A stretch of DNA of 40,590 bases from Hyphomicrobiales bacterium. Its GTDB lineage: Bacteria; Pseudomonadota; Alphaproteobacteria; Rhizobiales; Xanthobacteraceae. The stretch lies in assembly GCA_003152455.1 (NCBI GenBank), contig PMAF01000167.1, positions 27,392-67,981 of the forward strand, written 5' to 3'. Numbering within the stretch: position 1 is the first letter of the stretch; each line of letters begins with the position of its first letter. The position numbers and the translations under genes were made by a program. Positions 33,951 through 40,590 of the stretch are shown in pieces. The notes below the pieces were generated by a model. That model was not told the origin of the DNA and made no database searches. It saw only the letters and a program-made list of their open reading frames with translations.

Positions 33951-34707
33951 TGTCCTCGAAACCAGCGAAGACACGGTGCTCGGCGGCCGCTTGCGCCTGC
34001 GCCAGCCGCTCGCCGGCCATCGCGTCGGCCACGACGCGATCCTGCTCGCCGCCGCTACCGCGGGCCGCGCCGGCGAACATGCGGTCGACCTCGGCGCCGG
34101 CGTCGGCGCCGCCGGCCTCGCGCTGGCGGCGCGCGTTGCCGGGCTCAAGGTCACCCTGGTCGAGATCGACCCCGCGCTGGCGGCGCTCGCCGCCGACAAC
34201 GCGCGGCTCAACCGGCTGGACGATCGCGTCGATGCGCTCGCCCTCGACGTCGAGGATAGGCAAGCACTGTGCGCGGCGCTTGCGCCGGGCGGCGTTGACC
34301 GTGTGCTGATGAACCCGCCGTTCCTCGATGCGACTAGGCAGAACCTTTCACCCGACCCGCGCCGGCGCCTCGCGCATGCGGCTGTGCCCGGCTTATTGCC
34401 GCGCTGGATCGCGGCCGCGGCGGACCTGCTCAAGCCGCAGGGCGTATTGACCTTGATCTGGCGCGCTGACGCGCTCGCGGCGGTGCAGAACGCGCTGGCG
34501 GCCGAGTTCGGCGGTATCGGCGTGCTGCCGGTTTATCCACGTTCCGACGCAGCGGCGATCCGCATATTGGTGCGCGCGGTGAAATCGGGCGGCGGGCCGC
34601 CGGTGAGTTATCCCGGCCTCATCCTGAACGACCAGGACGGCAAGCCATCCGCGGCTGCGGAGGCCGTACTGCGTGGCGGGGGAACGCTGAGGATTACTGA
34701 AACTTAA
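33940..34707 (+). CDS. TrmN6-like RNA/tRNA adenine-N6 methyltransferase
   Basis: The 255-residue protein is a class I AdoMet methyltransferase of the TrmN6 / YfiC type, which in E. coli modifies A37 of tRNA1(Val). AdoMet motif I is VDLGAGVGAAGLALAARV (49-66), the acidic residue follows at LVEIDPAL, and the catalytic NPPF is at 125-128, fitting N6-adenine transfer. The ATG at 33940 has GGAG upstream. The family assignment is good, and the target tRNA is inferred. Same operon as DUF2007. Confidence 0.9.
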   Translation: MGTDVLETSEDTVLGGRLRLRQPLAGHRVGHDAILLAAATAGRAGEHAVDLGAGVGAAGLALAARVAGLKVTLVEIDPALAALAADNARLNRLDDRVDALALDVEDRQALCAALAPGGVDRVLMNPPFLDATRQNLSPDPRRRLAHAAVPGLLPRWIAAAADLLKPQGVLTLIWRADALAAVQNALAAEFGGIGVLPVYPRSDAAAIRILVRAVKSGGGPPVSYPGLILNDQDGKPSAAAEAVLRGGGTLRITET

Positions 34708-34723
34708 ACGCGGGCTATTCTGC

Positions 34724-34870
34724 CTAGGATTTGCGCCGCCCCGGCACGAATTCGCGCCAACTCCGGATAACGAGCTGGCGACGCATACGGGCCAGGTTGT
34801 CATCATTGAGATGCGAAAGCCCAATAATGCTGCCGATAAGCACGAACAGTATGGTGAGCTTGGGATCCAT
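34724..34870 (-). CDS. 48-residue single-pass membrane protein
   Basis: This small gene starts at the ATG at 34870 after an AGAGG site and ends with TAG at 34724. It encodes a hydrophobic stretch (KLTILFVLIGSIIGLSHL) followed by a basic tail rich in Arg (ARMRRQ, RSWREF, PGRRKS). Similar small proteins occur beside this methyltransferase in relatives, as I recall. It overlaps the stop of an upstream 30-residue gene by one base (TGATG), suggesting a two-gene operon. Its function is unknown. Confidence 0.6.
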   Translation of the reverse strand: MDPKLTILFVLIGSIIGLSHLNDDNLARMRRQLVIRSWREFVPGRRKS

Positions 34871-34962
34871 CAATCCGCCTCTTTCAAAAGCCGCCAGACG
34901 TGCCGGCGCTTACCGAATTGCAAAAACCATTCCAAAGTTAAAGATGGTGTAATTTTAGGCAT
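34870..34962 (-). CDS. 30-residue basic small protein, coupled upstream
   Basis: This reading starts at the ATG at 34962 and ends in TGA, whose last base is the first base of the downstream start codon. The peptide starts MPKITPSLTLEWFLQFGKRR and ends WRLLKEAD; it is amphipathic with a basic middle. A weak ribosome site precedes it and a TATATT hexamer lies 30 bases upstream. The ORF continues upstream without a stop, so other starts are possible. Existence as a protein is inferred from the overlap only. Confidence 0.4.
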   Translation of the reverse strand: MPKITPSLTLEWFLQFGKRRHVWRLLKEAD

Positions 34963-35072
34963 TTCTGCGCCAGTTACGCAAAATATACTGCATGGCACCA
35001 AAATTTGATCGGCCGTGATGCGCGGTGCGGGCAGCCTTTGACTTGGGTTCCAAGGATGCCTAACTGCCCAGC

Positions 35073-35981
35073 ATGGCGCGTACCGCAACCCCACCGATGC
35101 CCGACATGCTCAAAAGCACGCTCGAATTCCTGCTTAAGCTGGTGCCGGCGCGTTTCCGTACCGACATACCGGTGGTGCCGGTGGTGCGGCTATCGGGCGT
35201 CATCGGCGCGACTACGCCGATGCGGCCGGGGCTGATGCTGTCGAACACCGCCCGCGCGCTGGAGCGTGCGTTTGAGACCCGCAACGCCCGCGCCGTTGCG
35301 TTGATCATCAACTCACCGGGCGGCTCGCCGGCGCAATCGCATCTGATCTTCCGCCGCATCCGCCAATTGGCCGCCGAAAAGAATCTGCCGGTCATCGCCT
35401 TCATCGAGGACGTCGGCGCGTCCGGCGGCTACATGCTGGCCTGCGCCGCCGACGAGATCATTTGCGATCCGTTTTCGATCGTCGGCTCGATCGGCGTGGT
35501 CGGCGGCTCGTTCGGCTTTCCCAAGCTGATGGAAAAGCTCGGCGTGGAGCGCAGGCTTTACACTTCCGGCGAACGCAAGGCGATGCTCGATCCGTTCCAG
35601 CCGGAGAAACCGGAGGACGTGAAGCGCATCAAGGCGATCCAGAAAGACATCCACGAGCACTTCATTGCGCTGGTGGAAGAACGGCGCGGCAGCAAGCTGA
35701 AGAACAGCGAGAAGAAGACGCTGTTCTCCGGCGAATTCTGGACCGCGCAAACCGCGATCGAGTTTGGACTTGCCGACAGTATCGGCGATTTGCGCTCGAC
35801 GCTGCGCGAACGCTACGGCGAGAAAGTCCGCATGCCATTGATTTCCACCGAGCGCACTTTCTTCGGCCGCAAGATTCCCGGATTCACCTCGCTGGAAAAT
35901 CTTACCCGCCAGCCGGGGCTTGTGGCCGACCTGTTGGTAGCGGTCGAGGAGCGCGCCTGGTGGTCGCGTTACGGGCTCTAG
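35073..35981 (+). CDS. S49-family peptidase (SohB/SppA-like)
   Basis: The 302-residue protein belongs to the S49 serine peptidases (signal-peptide peptidase group), which cut membrane or periplasmic peptides with a Ser-Lys dyad. The nucleophile is Ser117 in DVGASGGYMLACAADEI, and the Lys is in TSGERKAMLDPF (Lys169). INSPGGSPAQ (80-89) is the conserved substrate-site strand. It lacks the long N-terminal domain of E. coli SppA and has no typical signal peptide. Two ATGs (35073 and 35097) are possible; neither has a clear ribosome site. The AT-rich 110 bases before it separate it from the small-protein operon. Confidence 0.92.
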   Translation: MARTATPPMPDMLKSTLEFLLKLVPARFRTDIPVVPVVRLSGVIGATTPMRPGLMLSNTARALERAFETRNARAVALIINSPGGSPAQSHLIFRRIRQLAAEKNLPVIAFIEDVGASGGYMLACAADEIICDPFSIVGSIGVVGGSFGFPKLMEKLGVERRLYTSGERKAMLDPFQPEKPEDVKRIKAIQKDIHEHFIALVEERRGSKLKNSEKKTLFSGEFWTAQTAIEFGLADSIGDLRSTLRERYGEKVRMPLISTERTFFGRKIPGFTSLENLTRQPGLVADLLVAVEERAWWSRYGL

Positions 35982-35984
35982 CGC

Positions 35985-36972
35985 CTACTGCACCGGCTTG
36001 TTGCCGAACAGCTTCGCGACCTCGGCCACCTGGGCCTTCTGCTTGGCGATGGAGACGGCGAATTCGGCGGCGTTGCCGGCGCTGACGATCTGGCCGGTGG
36101 CGGTCATTTTCTGTACGACCTCGGGATCGCCGGCGACGGCCTGAATATCGTTGGCGATGCGGGCGCGCACCTCATGCGATATTCCCGGCGGTCCGAACAG
36201 GCCCACGAGCCCGTCGAAATCGAGCGACGGGTAGCCTGCTTCGACCGCCGTCGGAACGTCGGGGGAGAGCGGGAGCGCGCTCGTGGTTAGTGACGGCCAG
36301 CACCTTCACTTTGCCGGCCAGAACCTGCGGCCCTACGATCGCGTAAGCCGGCATGTAGACCTGGATGCGTCCTTCCGCGAGGTCGGTGACCGCCGCGACC
36401 GGGTTCTTGTAGCGGACTTTGGCCATGGTCAGGCCCACTGTGTGCAAATATCCGGCGAACACGAAATCGGTGAAGCCGGTAGCGGTGGTCCAGTTCAGTT
36501 GGCCGGGCCTGGCGCGCGCCAGCGCCTCCAAGTCATGAAGCGAATTGACGTTGAGCGAGGTCGGCACGCTGACCACGACCACGGTTTTGGAGATGCGCGC
36601 GATCGGCACCAGATCCTTCGGCTCGTAAGGCAGCTTGTCATGGAAGTAGGGGTGCGCGGTAAACGAACTGACCGGCGTGACCAGCAGCGTGTGATCGTCA
36701 TGCGCGCCCAGGAACGCGGTGATGGCGACCATGCCGTCGCCGCCCGGACGGTTTTCGACCACGACGGATTGGCCCCAGCGTTTCGACAGCTTGTCCGCGA
36801 ACAGCCGCGCGCCGATATCGACCCCGCTGCCGGGTCCCAACGTGACGATGAGCCGGAGCGGCCGGTTCGGCCAGGTCTCCGCCTTGGCTTGTCCCGCCAT
36901 GAGGAGCGGCAGTATCAGCAGCGCGGCGATCAGCGCTGTTACCGGCCCCCTTGTTTTCACTGAAGCTGTCAT
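35985..36972 (-). pseudogene. TctC/Bug-type tricarboxylate-binding protein, frameshifted
   Basis: This encodes a periplasmic substrate-binding protein of the tripartite tricarboxylate transporter (Bug) family, with signal peptide (ALIAALLILPLLMAGQAKA) and typical WPNRPLRLIVTLGPGSG start. The frame from 36972 breaks at about 36261-36265, a run of five G on the plus strand. Beyond it the C-terminus (PDVPTAVEAGYPSLDFDG then GLFGPPGISHE) continues in the next frame to 35985. One extra base restores a 328-residue protein of normal length, so it is either a recent mutation or a sequencing slip. No membrane TctAB genes are near. Confidence 0.85.
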
Positions 36973-37148
36973 AGGCGTGCTCCCCCTGGCTTTTGAGCTA
37001 TTTGGCGCGGAAGGCCGTTGACCGGCTCTGGTGGAAATAACCCCGCGCCAATATTAATCTAACGTGGATTGGATGGGCAGTTAAGCTCGGCCCCGAAAAT
37101 GCCTTGTTCGCTGCCGAGCATCCGGCTTTCCAGCTCGGAGATGCCCCG

Positions 37149-37349
37149 ATGCCGCCGATCCTGCTCTCGCCGCTGCTGAAATGGTCGCTCGCCGCTTTGG
37201 GCGGCGCCATGGTCGTGCATTGGGTGGTGAAGGAAGCGCGCCGGATCAACGAGGAACTCGACAACGCCAGGCGCGCGAAGGTCCGGATTTCCGATATGAA
37301 CCGGCCGACTTTGCGGCGGGATCCGACGACCGGCGAATACATCCTCTAA
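37149..37349 (+). CDS. Small membrane protein with C-terminal RRDPTTG motif
   Basis: The 66-residue product starts at the ATG at 37149, after CGGAG. It has one hydrophobic segment (ILLSPLLKWSLAALGGAMVV), then an Arg/Glu-rich helix (KEARRINEELDNARRAKV) and the end NRPTLRRDPTTGEYIL. The closing motif matches that of the exported protein at 27,692. A longer frame from 37104 exists, but its extra residues look non-coding. Not otherwise recognised. Confidence 0.72.
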   Translation: MPPILLSPLLKWSLAALGGAMVVHWVVKEARRINEELDNARRAKVRISDMNRPTLRRDPTTGEYIL

Positions 37350-37384
37350 CCGATCCTAGATTTTCGGAGCTTATAGGCCGTGAA

Positions 37385-37474
37385 TTAGCGGCGGCCGGCG
37401 TTCGGGTTGCGGGTCACGAGAGAACCCAGGAAGATGAGGGTGAAGGCCAGCCCGATCAGTTGGAAAGTGATCAT
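37385..37474 (-). CDS. Putative 29-residue membrane peptide
   Basis: From the ATG at 37474 with a CGGAGA ribosome site nine bases upstream, the reading gives 29 residues and stops with TAA at 37385. It opens MITFQLIGLAFTLIFLG, one membrane helix, then a polar end TRNPNAGRR. The good ribosome site and helix argue for a real gene, but it is too short to be sure. The flanking sequence from 37350 to 37620 otherwise holds only the glyQ leader. Confidence 0.45.
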   Translation of the reverse strand: MITFQLIGLAFTLIFLGSLVTRNPNAGRR

Positions 37475-37622
37475 TGGATTTCTCCGTCGCCCTGTTGGTT
37501 ACGTTTATAAGTCGCGCCCATTTCGGTTCCGGTTCAAAATCCTGTAGATGTTTTTTCAGCGGCCCCTTTCGCGGAGGCCGCTGATAGGCCTAACCCATTC
37601 AAGATGCTTAAAAATCCGCCCC

Positions 37623-38579
37623 ATGGTTGAAGCGAATCTCGCCGCCAGTGACCGTTCGAGGCAGGACAACTTGGATCCGAAGCGGTCGTTCCAGGGGCTT
37701 ATTCTTGCCCTGCAGCAATATTGGGCGAATTGGGGCTGCGTCATCTTGCAGCCCTACGACATGGAGGTGGGGGCGGGCACCTTCCACCCGGCGACCACGC
37801 TGCGCGCGCTCGGCCCCAAACCCTGGAATGCGGCCTATGTGCAGCCCTCGCGCCGGCCCAAGGACGGCCGCTACGGCGAAAATCCCAACCGGCTGCAGCA
37901 TTACTACCAATTTCAGGTGATCCTGAAGCCGTCGCCGCCCGACATCCAGGACCTCTATCTCAATTCGCTGAAAGCGATCGGCATCGATGCGAACCTGCAC
38001 GACATCCGCTTCGTCGAGGACGATTGGGAAAGCCCGACGCTCGGCGCCTGGGGGCTCGGCTGGGAATGCTGGTGCGACGGCATGGAGGTCTCGCAGTTCA
38101 CTTACTTCCAGCAGGTCGCAGGATTCGAATGCAATCCGGTCGCCGGCGAGCTCACTTACGGACTCGAGCGCCTCGCCATGTATGTGCAGGGCGTCGACCG
38201 CGTGTTCGATCTGAATTTCAACGGCCGCACCGACGCCAAGAAGGTCACCTACGGCGACGTATTCCTGCAGGCTGAGCAGGAATATTCGCGGCACAATTTC
38301 GAATTCGCCGACACCGCGATGCTGTTCGAGCAGTTCAAGATGGCGGAGGCGGCCTGCAAGAAATATCTCGAGGCAGGCTGGAGCAAGGACCGCAAGCACC
38401 ACCTGATGGCGCTGCCGGCCTACGACCAGTGCATCAAGGCTTCCCACGTGTTCAATCTGCTCGACGCGCGCGGCGTCATCTCAGTCACCGAGCGGCAGAG
38501 TTATATCTTACGCGTGCGCGAACTGGCGAAAGGCTGCGGCGAAGCCTGGCTGGCGACCGAGGGCGGGGGAGCGTCTTAA
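37623..38579 (+). CDS. glyQ: Glycyl-tRNA synthetase alpha subunit
   Basis: GlyQ is the catalytic class II subunit of the alpha2-beta2 glycyl-tRNA synthetase. The 318-residue protein has the family's opening [69 protein letters not shown] and the [12 protein letters not shown] and [14 protein letters not shown] motifs. The ATG at 37623 is preferred to one at 37548; neither has a clear ribosome site. The beta-subunit gene glyS is not in the window and is expected to lie further right. Confidence 0.96.
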   Translation: MVEANLAASDRSRQDNLDPKRSFQGLILALQQYWANWGCVILQPYDMEVGAGTFHPATTLRALGPKPWNAAYVQPSRRPKDGRYGENPNRLQHYYQFQVILKPSPPDIQDLYLNSLKAIGIDANLHDIRFVEDDWESPTLGAWGLGWECWCDGMEVSQFTYFQQVAGFECNPVAGELTYGLERLAMYVQGVDRVFDLNFNGRTDAKKVTYGDVFLQAEQEYSRHNFEFADTAMLFEQFKMAEAACKKYLEAGWSKDRKHHLMALPAYDQCIKASHVFNLLDARGVISVTERQSYILRVRELAKGCGEAWLATEGGGAS

Positions 38580-38645
38580 TTTCCGTCCAGAGGGGCAGCC
38601 ACAAGCGGCTTTAGCGGAGCGGCCGCCGATATGCGAAAATAGCGA

Positions 38646-38663
38646 TTCGAAGCTATATTCGAA
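38646..38663. promoter_or_regulatory. TTCGAA inverted repeat upstream of lemA-like gene
   Basis: TTCGAA-GCTATA-TTCGAA lies 31 bases before the LemA start. Each half is itself palindromic, and the spacer plus next two bases form a TATATT -10-like hexamer. It may be an operator; no matching -35 is clear. Confidence 0.35.
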
Positions 38664-38693
38664 CCTATCGGCCGGACGGATCGACAAACGCAC

Positions 38694-39266
38694 ATGCTGC
38701 TCTGGGGCATCCTTTCGATCATGGCGCTGGCGGTCGTTTACGCGATCGCCGTCTTCAACACGCTGGTGCGCGCGCGCCAGATGGCGAACGAGGCGTGGAG
38801 CGGGATCGACGTCCAGCTCAAGCGGCGCTCGGATCTCATTCCCAATCTGGTGGAAATCGTCAAAGCCTATGCCGGCCACGAGCGCTCGGTGCTCGAGGAG
38901 GTGACCGCGTTGCGCGGCGCTGCGCGCGCGCTGCCAACCGACGATGTCGCCAGCCGCGCGCAGGCCGAAGGCGCCTTGTCGGTCGCGCTCGGCAAGCTCC
39001 TGGCCGTGGCCGAGAGCTACCCGGATCTCAAGGCCAGCGGCAGTTTTCTCGAATTGCAGCAGCAGCTCAACGCGCTGGAAAACGAACTTCAGATGGCGCG
39101 CCGCTACTACAACGGCGCCGTGCGCAATCTCAACGTGCTGGTGCAATCGTTTCCGAGCAACCTGATCGCCGGCGTCTTCGGCTTTACGCCGCGCGATTAT
39201 TTTGAAGTTTCCGATACGGCCGACCGCGCCGTGCCGCAGGTCGCTTTGAATCCGGCGCAGCGATGA
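38694..39266 (+). CDS. LemA-family protein
   Basis: The 190-residue protein has one N-terminal membrane segment (residues 2-21) and then the LemA four-helix-type body, with NTLVRARQMANEAWSGIDVQLKRRSDLIPNLV split over the first helix pair and the conserved FPSNLIAGVFGFTPRDYFEV end. Its role is unknown; members are often next to DUF2207 or TPM-domain genes. It overlaps the DUF2207 gene by four bases (ATGA), so the two are probably co-translated. Confidence 0.94.
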   Translation: MLLWGILSIMALAVVYAIAVFNTLVRARQMANEAWSGIDVQLKRRSDLIPNLVEIVKAYAGHERSVLEEVTALRGAARALPTDDVASRAQAEGALSVALGKLLAVAESYPDLKASGSFLELQQQLNALENELQMARRYYNGAVRNLNVLVQSFPSNLIAGVFGFTPRDYFEVSDTADRAVPQVALNPAQR

Positions 39267-40590
39267 GCAGGCTTTTGCGGTTTGCCGTGTTGCTGGGCGG
39301 GCTGCTCACCGCCGGCCATGTCTTTGCCGCCGAAGTCATCCAATCCTTCGATTCGAACGTCAGCGTTGCCAAGGACGGCGAGCTCACCGTCATCGAAGCG
39401 TTGCGCGTGCGCGCCGAAGGCAGCGCCATGCGCCACGGCATCTATCGCGATTTTCCGCTCACCTTTCGCGACGCCGGCGGCACGCTGCGCGAGGTGACTT
39501 TCAGCCTGCTCGGGGTCACGCGCGACGGTCAGGCCGAGCCCTATCACACCAAGCGAACGCACGGCTTCATCCGCATCTATGCCGGCGATAAGGACGTTTT
39601 GATCCGGCCCGGCGAACATACTTATGTCTTTCGCTACCGTACCGGGCGGCAAGTCCGCTGGTTCGACGGCAAGCCGGAGCTCAACTGGAACGTCACCGGA
39701 AATTTCTGGCGCTTCGCGATTCTGCAGGCGCGCTATCGCTTGCAACTCGAAGGTAACGCGCGGGTGGTGCGCTGGACCGCTTTCACCGGCCAGCTCGGCG
39801 CGCGCGGCATCGATTGGCAGGGCGCATTGGCCAACGACGGCGCTCTAGCGGTCGCCGCCACCCGTACGCTGGCGCCGGGCGAAGGCTTGACCGTCGTCGC
39901 CGAACTGCCGGCGGCCGCCGTCGAGCCGCCCAGCCAGAGCACGCTGCTGTGGTACCAATTGTTCGACAACCGCCAATGGATTTTCGGCGGCATCGGTTTC
40001 CTCGTGGTTCTCATCTATTACTTCGCCGCCTGGGAAGCGGTCGGCCGCGATCCACGGCGCGGCACCATCATTCCGCTGTTCCACCCGCCGCAAGGCGTCT
40101 CGCCGGCGCTTGCCAACTACATTCACAATTGGGGCCTCGGGCGCGAGAAATGGCGCGCGTTCACGGCGGCGGCGCTGTCGCTCGCCGTGCGTGGGCTCAT
40201 CCACTTCGATCAAACTGGCAAAGCGCTGACGCTGAGAAAGACCGGCAAACAGCCCGAGGGCGGCTTCGCGAGCCTGCCGGCTGGCGAGGGCGCAATTTAC
40301 AGCTGGGTCAATGTCGGAGGCAGCGCCATCATCGACAAAGCGCACGGCGAAGCAGTCGCCAAGGTTGGTACCGCCTTCACCACCAGCATTGAAGCCGAAA
40401 ACCGCAACCGCTTCTTCCGCCGCAATCTCGGCTACGCGATCGCCGGCATGGCCATGACCGTGGCCGTCATTTTCGGTGTGGTCCTGTTCGGCGAATTACA
40501 GGACCAGGATATTTCGATCATGGTCGTCTTGGGCTTTGCCGGATTTCTGGTGGGCATGTTCCTGGTGCCGGTGCTGCGCGCTTTGTTCAG
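39263..40590 (+). CDS. DUF2207-family membrane protein (cut by window edge)
   Basis: The gene starts at the ATG at 39263 and runs off the right edge after about 442 codons. It has a signal peptide (residues 1-22, cut near VFAAEV), then the DUF2207 beta-rich domain with GIYRDFP (59-65) and ELNWNVTGNFW (139-149). A membrane segment lies at about 238-257, then a cytoplasmic part starting GRDPRRGTIIPLFHPPQGVSPA, and two more membrane segments near 396-440 before the edge. DUF2207 proteins partner with LemA, but the function is unknown. Confidence 0.92.
   Translation, partial: MSRLLRFAVLLGGLLTAGHVFAAEVIQSFDSNVSVAKDGELTVIEALRVRAEGSAMRHGIYRDFPLTFRDAGGTLREVTFSLLGVTRDGQAEPYHTKRTHGFIRIYAGDKDVLIRPGEHTYVFRYRTGRQVRWFDGKPELNWNVTGNFWRFAILQARYRLQLEGNARVVRWTAFTGQLGARGIDWQGALANDGALAVAATRTLAPGEGLTVVAELPAAAVEPPSQSTLLWYQLFDNRQWIFGGIGFLVVLIYYFAAWEAVGRDPRRGTIIPLFHPPQGVSPALANYIHNWGLGREKWRAFTAAALSLAVRGLIHFDQTGKALTLRKTGKQPEGGFASLPAGEGAIYSWVNVGGSAIIDKAHGEAVAKVGTAFTTSIEAENRNRFFRRNLGYAIAGMAMTVAVIFGVVLFGELQDQDISIMVVLGFAGFLVGMFLVPVLRALF

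Overview
The window looks like GC-rich chromosome from an alphaproteobacterium of the Hyphomicrobiales (Rhizobiales), most like the Bradyrhizobium / Rhodopseudomonas / Pseudolabrys side. The reasons are a CcrM-type GANTC methyltransferase, two palindromic intergenic repeats of rhizobial style, and a gene order I recall from those genomes (smc, Tat-dependent DsbA, DUF721, mutY; then UDG, ETF-QO, TPR protein, ispE, polyprenyl synthase, DUF2007, methyltransferase, S49 peptidase, glyQ). The taxonomic call rests on memory of gene order, not on a search. Coding density is high and no gene-free stretch exceeds about 300 bases. I see no tRNA, rRNA, CRISPR array, insertion sequence or phage gene.

Left part (1-13,800): genome maintenance and housekeeping. 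smc (cut by the left edge), dsbA-like and DUF721 run leftward. mutY runs rightward from a divergent gap that is largely filled by a palindromic repeat. Then come a YciE/YciF ferritin-like gene, a Dabb-like protein with a CinA-like protein, ccrM, the zinc metallopeptidase ypfJ, moaB, a MarR-GNAT fusion regulator with a clear palindromic operator, a divergent GT2-like / radical SAM pair, a D-2-hydroxyacid dehydrogenase and rnhB.

Middle part (13,800-24,800): membrane and energy genes. These are a GT39-like membrane protein behind a second mosaic repeat, a cyanide-insensitive type bd quinol oxidase (cydAB with short Q-loop), an AzgA-type purine permease coupled to a half-size EamA transporter, a large membrane-spermidine-synthase-like fusion, a family 4 uracil-DNA glycosylase with apparently incomplete Fe-S ligands, and ETF:ubiquinone oxidoreductase.

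Right part (24,800-40,590): TPR protein, ispE, a small exported protein and a polyprenyl diphosphate synthase, then a four-gene glycan cassette (GT2, wecB, GT2, GT39) that appears to be inserted into the otherwise conserved block. The block resumes with DUF2007, a TrmN6-like methyltransferase, a two-gene operon of very small proteins, an S49 peptidase, a frameshifted TctC/Bug solute-binding gene, two more small membrane proteins, glyQ, LemA and a DUF2207 protein cut by the right edge.

No single dramatic new system stands out. The best leads are the GANTC cluster and hairpin at the ccrM start, the glycan cassette, the overlapping 30/48-residue small-protein operon, the shared C-terminal LRRDPTTG motif of two small proteins, the MarR-GNAT operator, and the Fe-S ligand loss in the uracil-DNA glycosylase.
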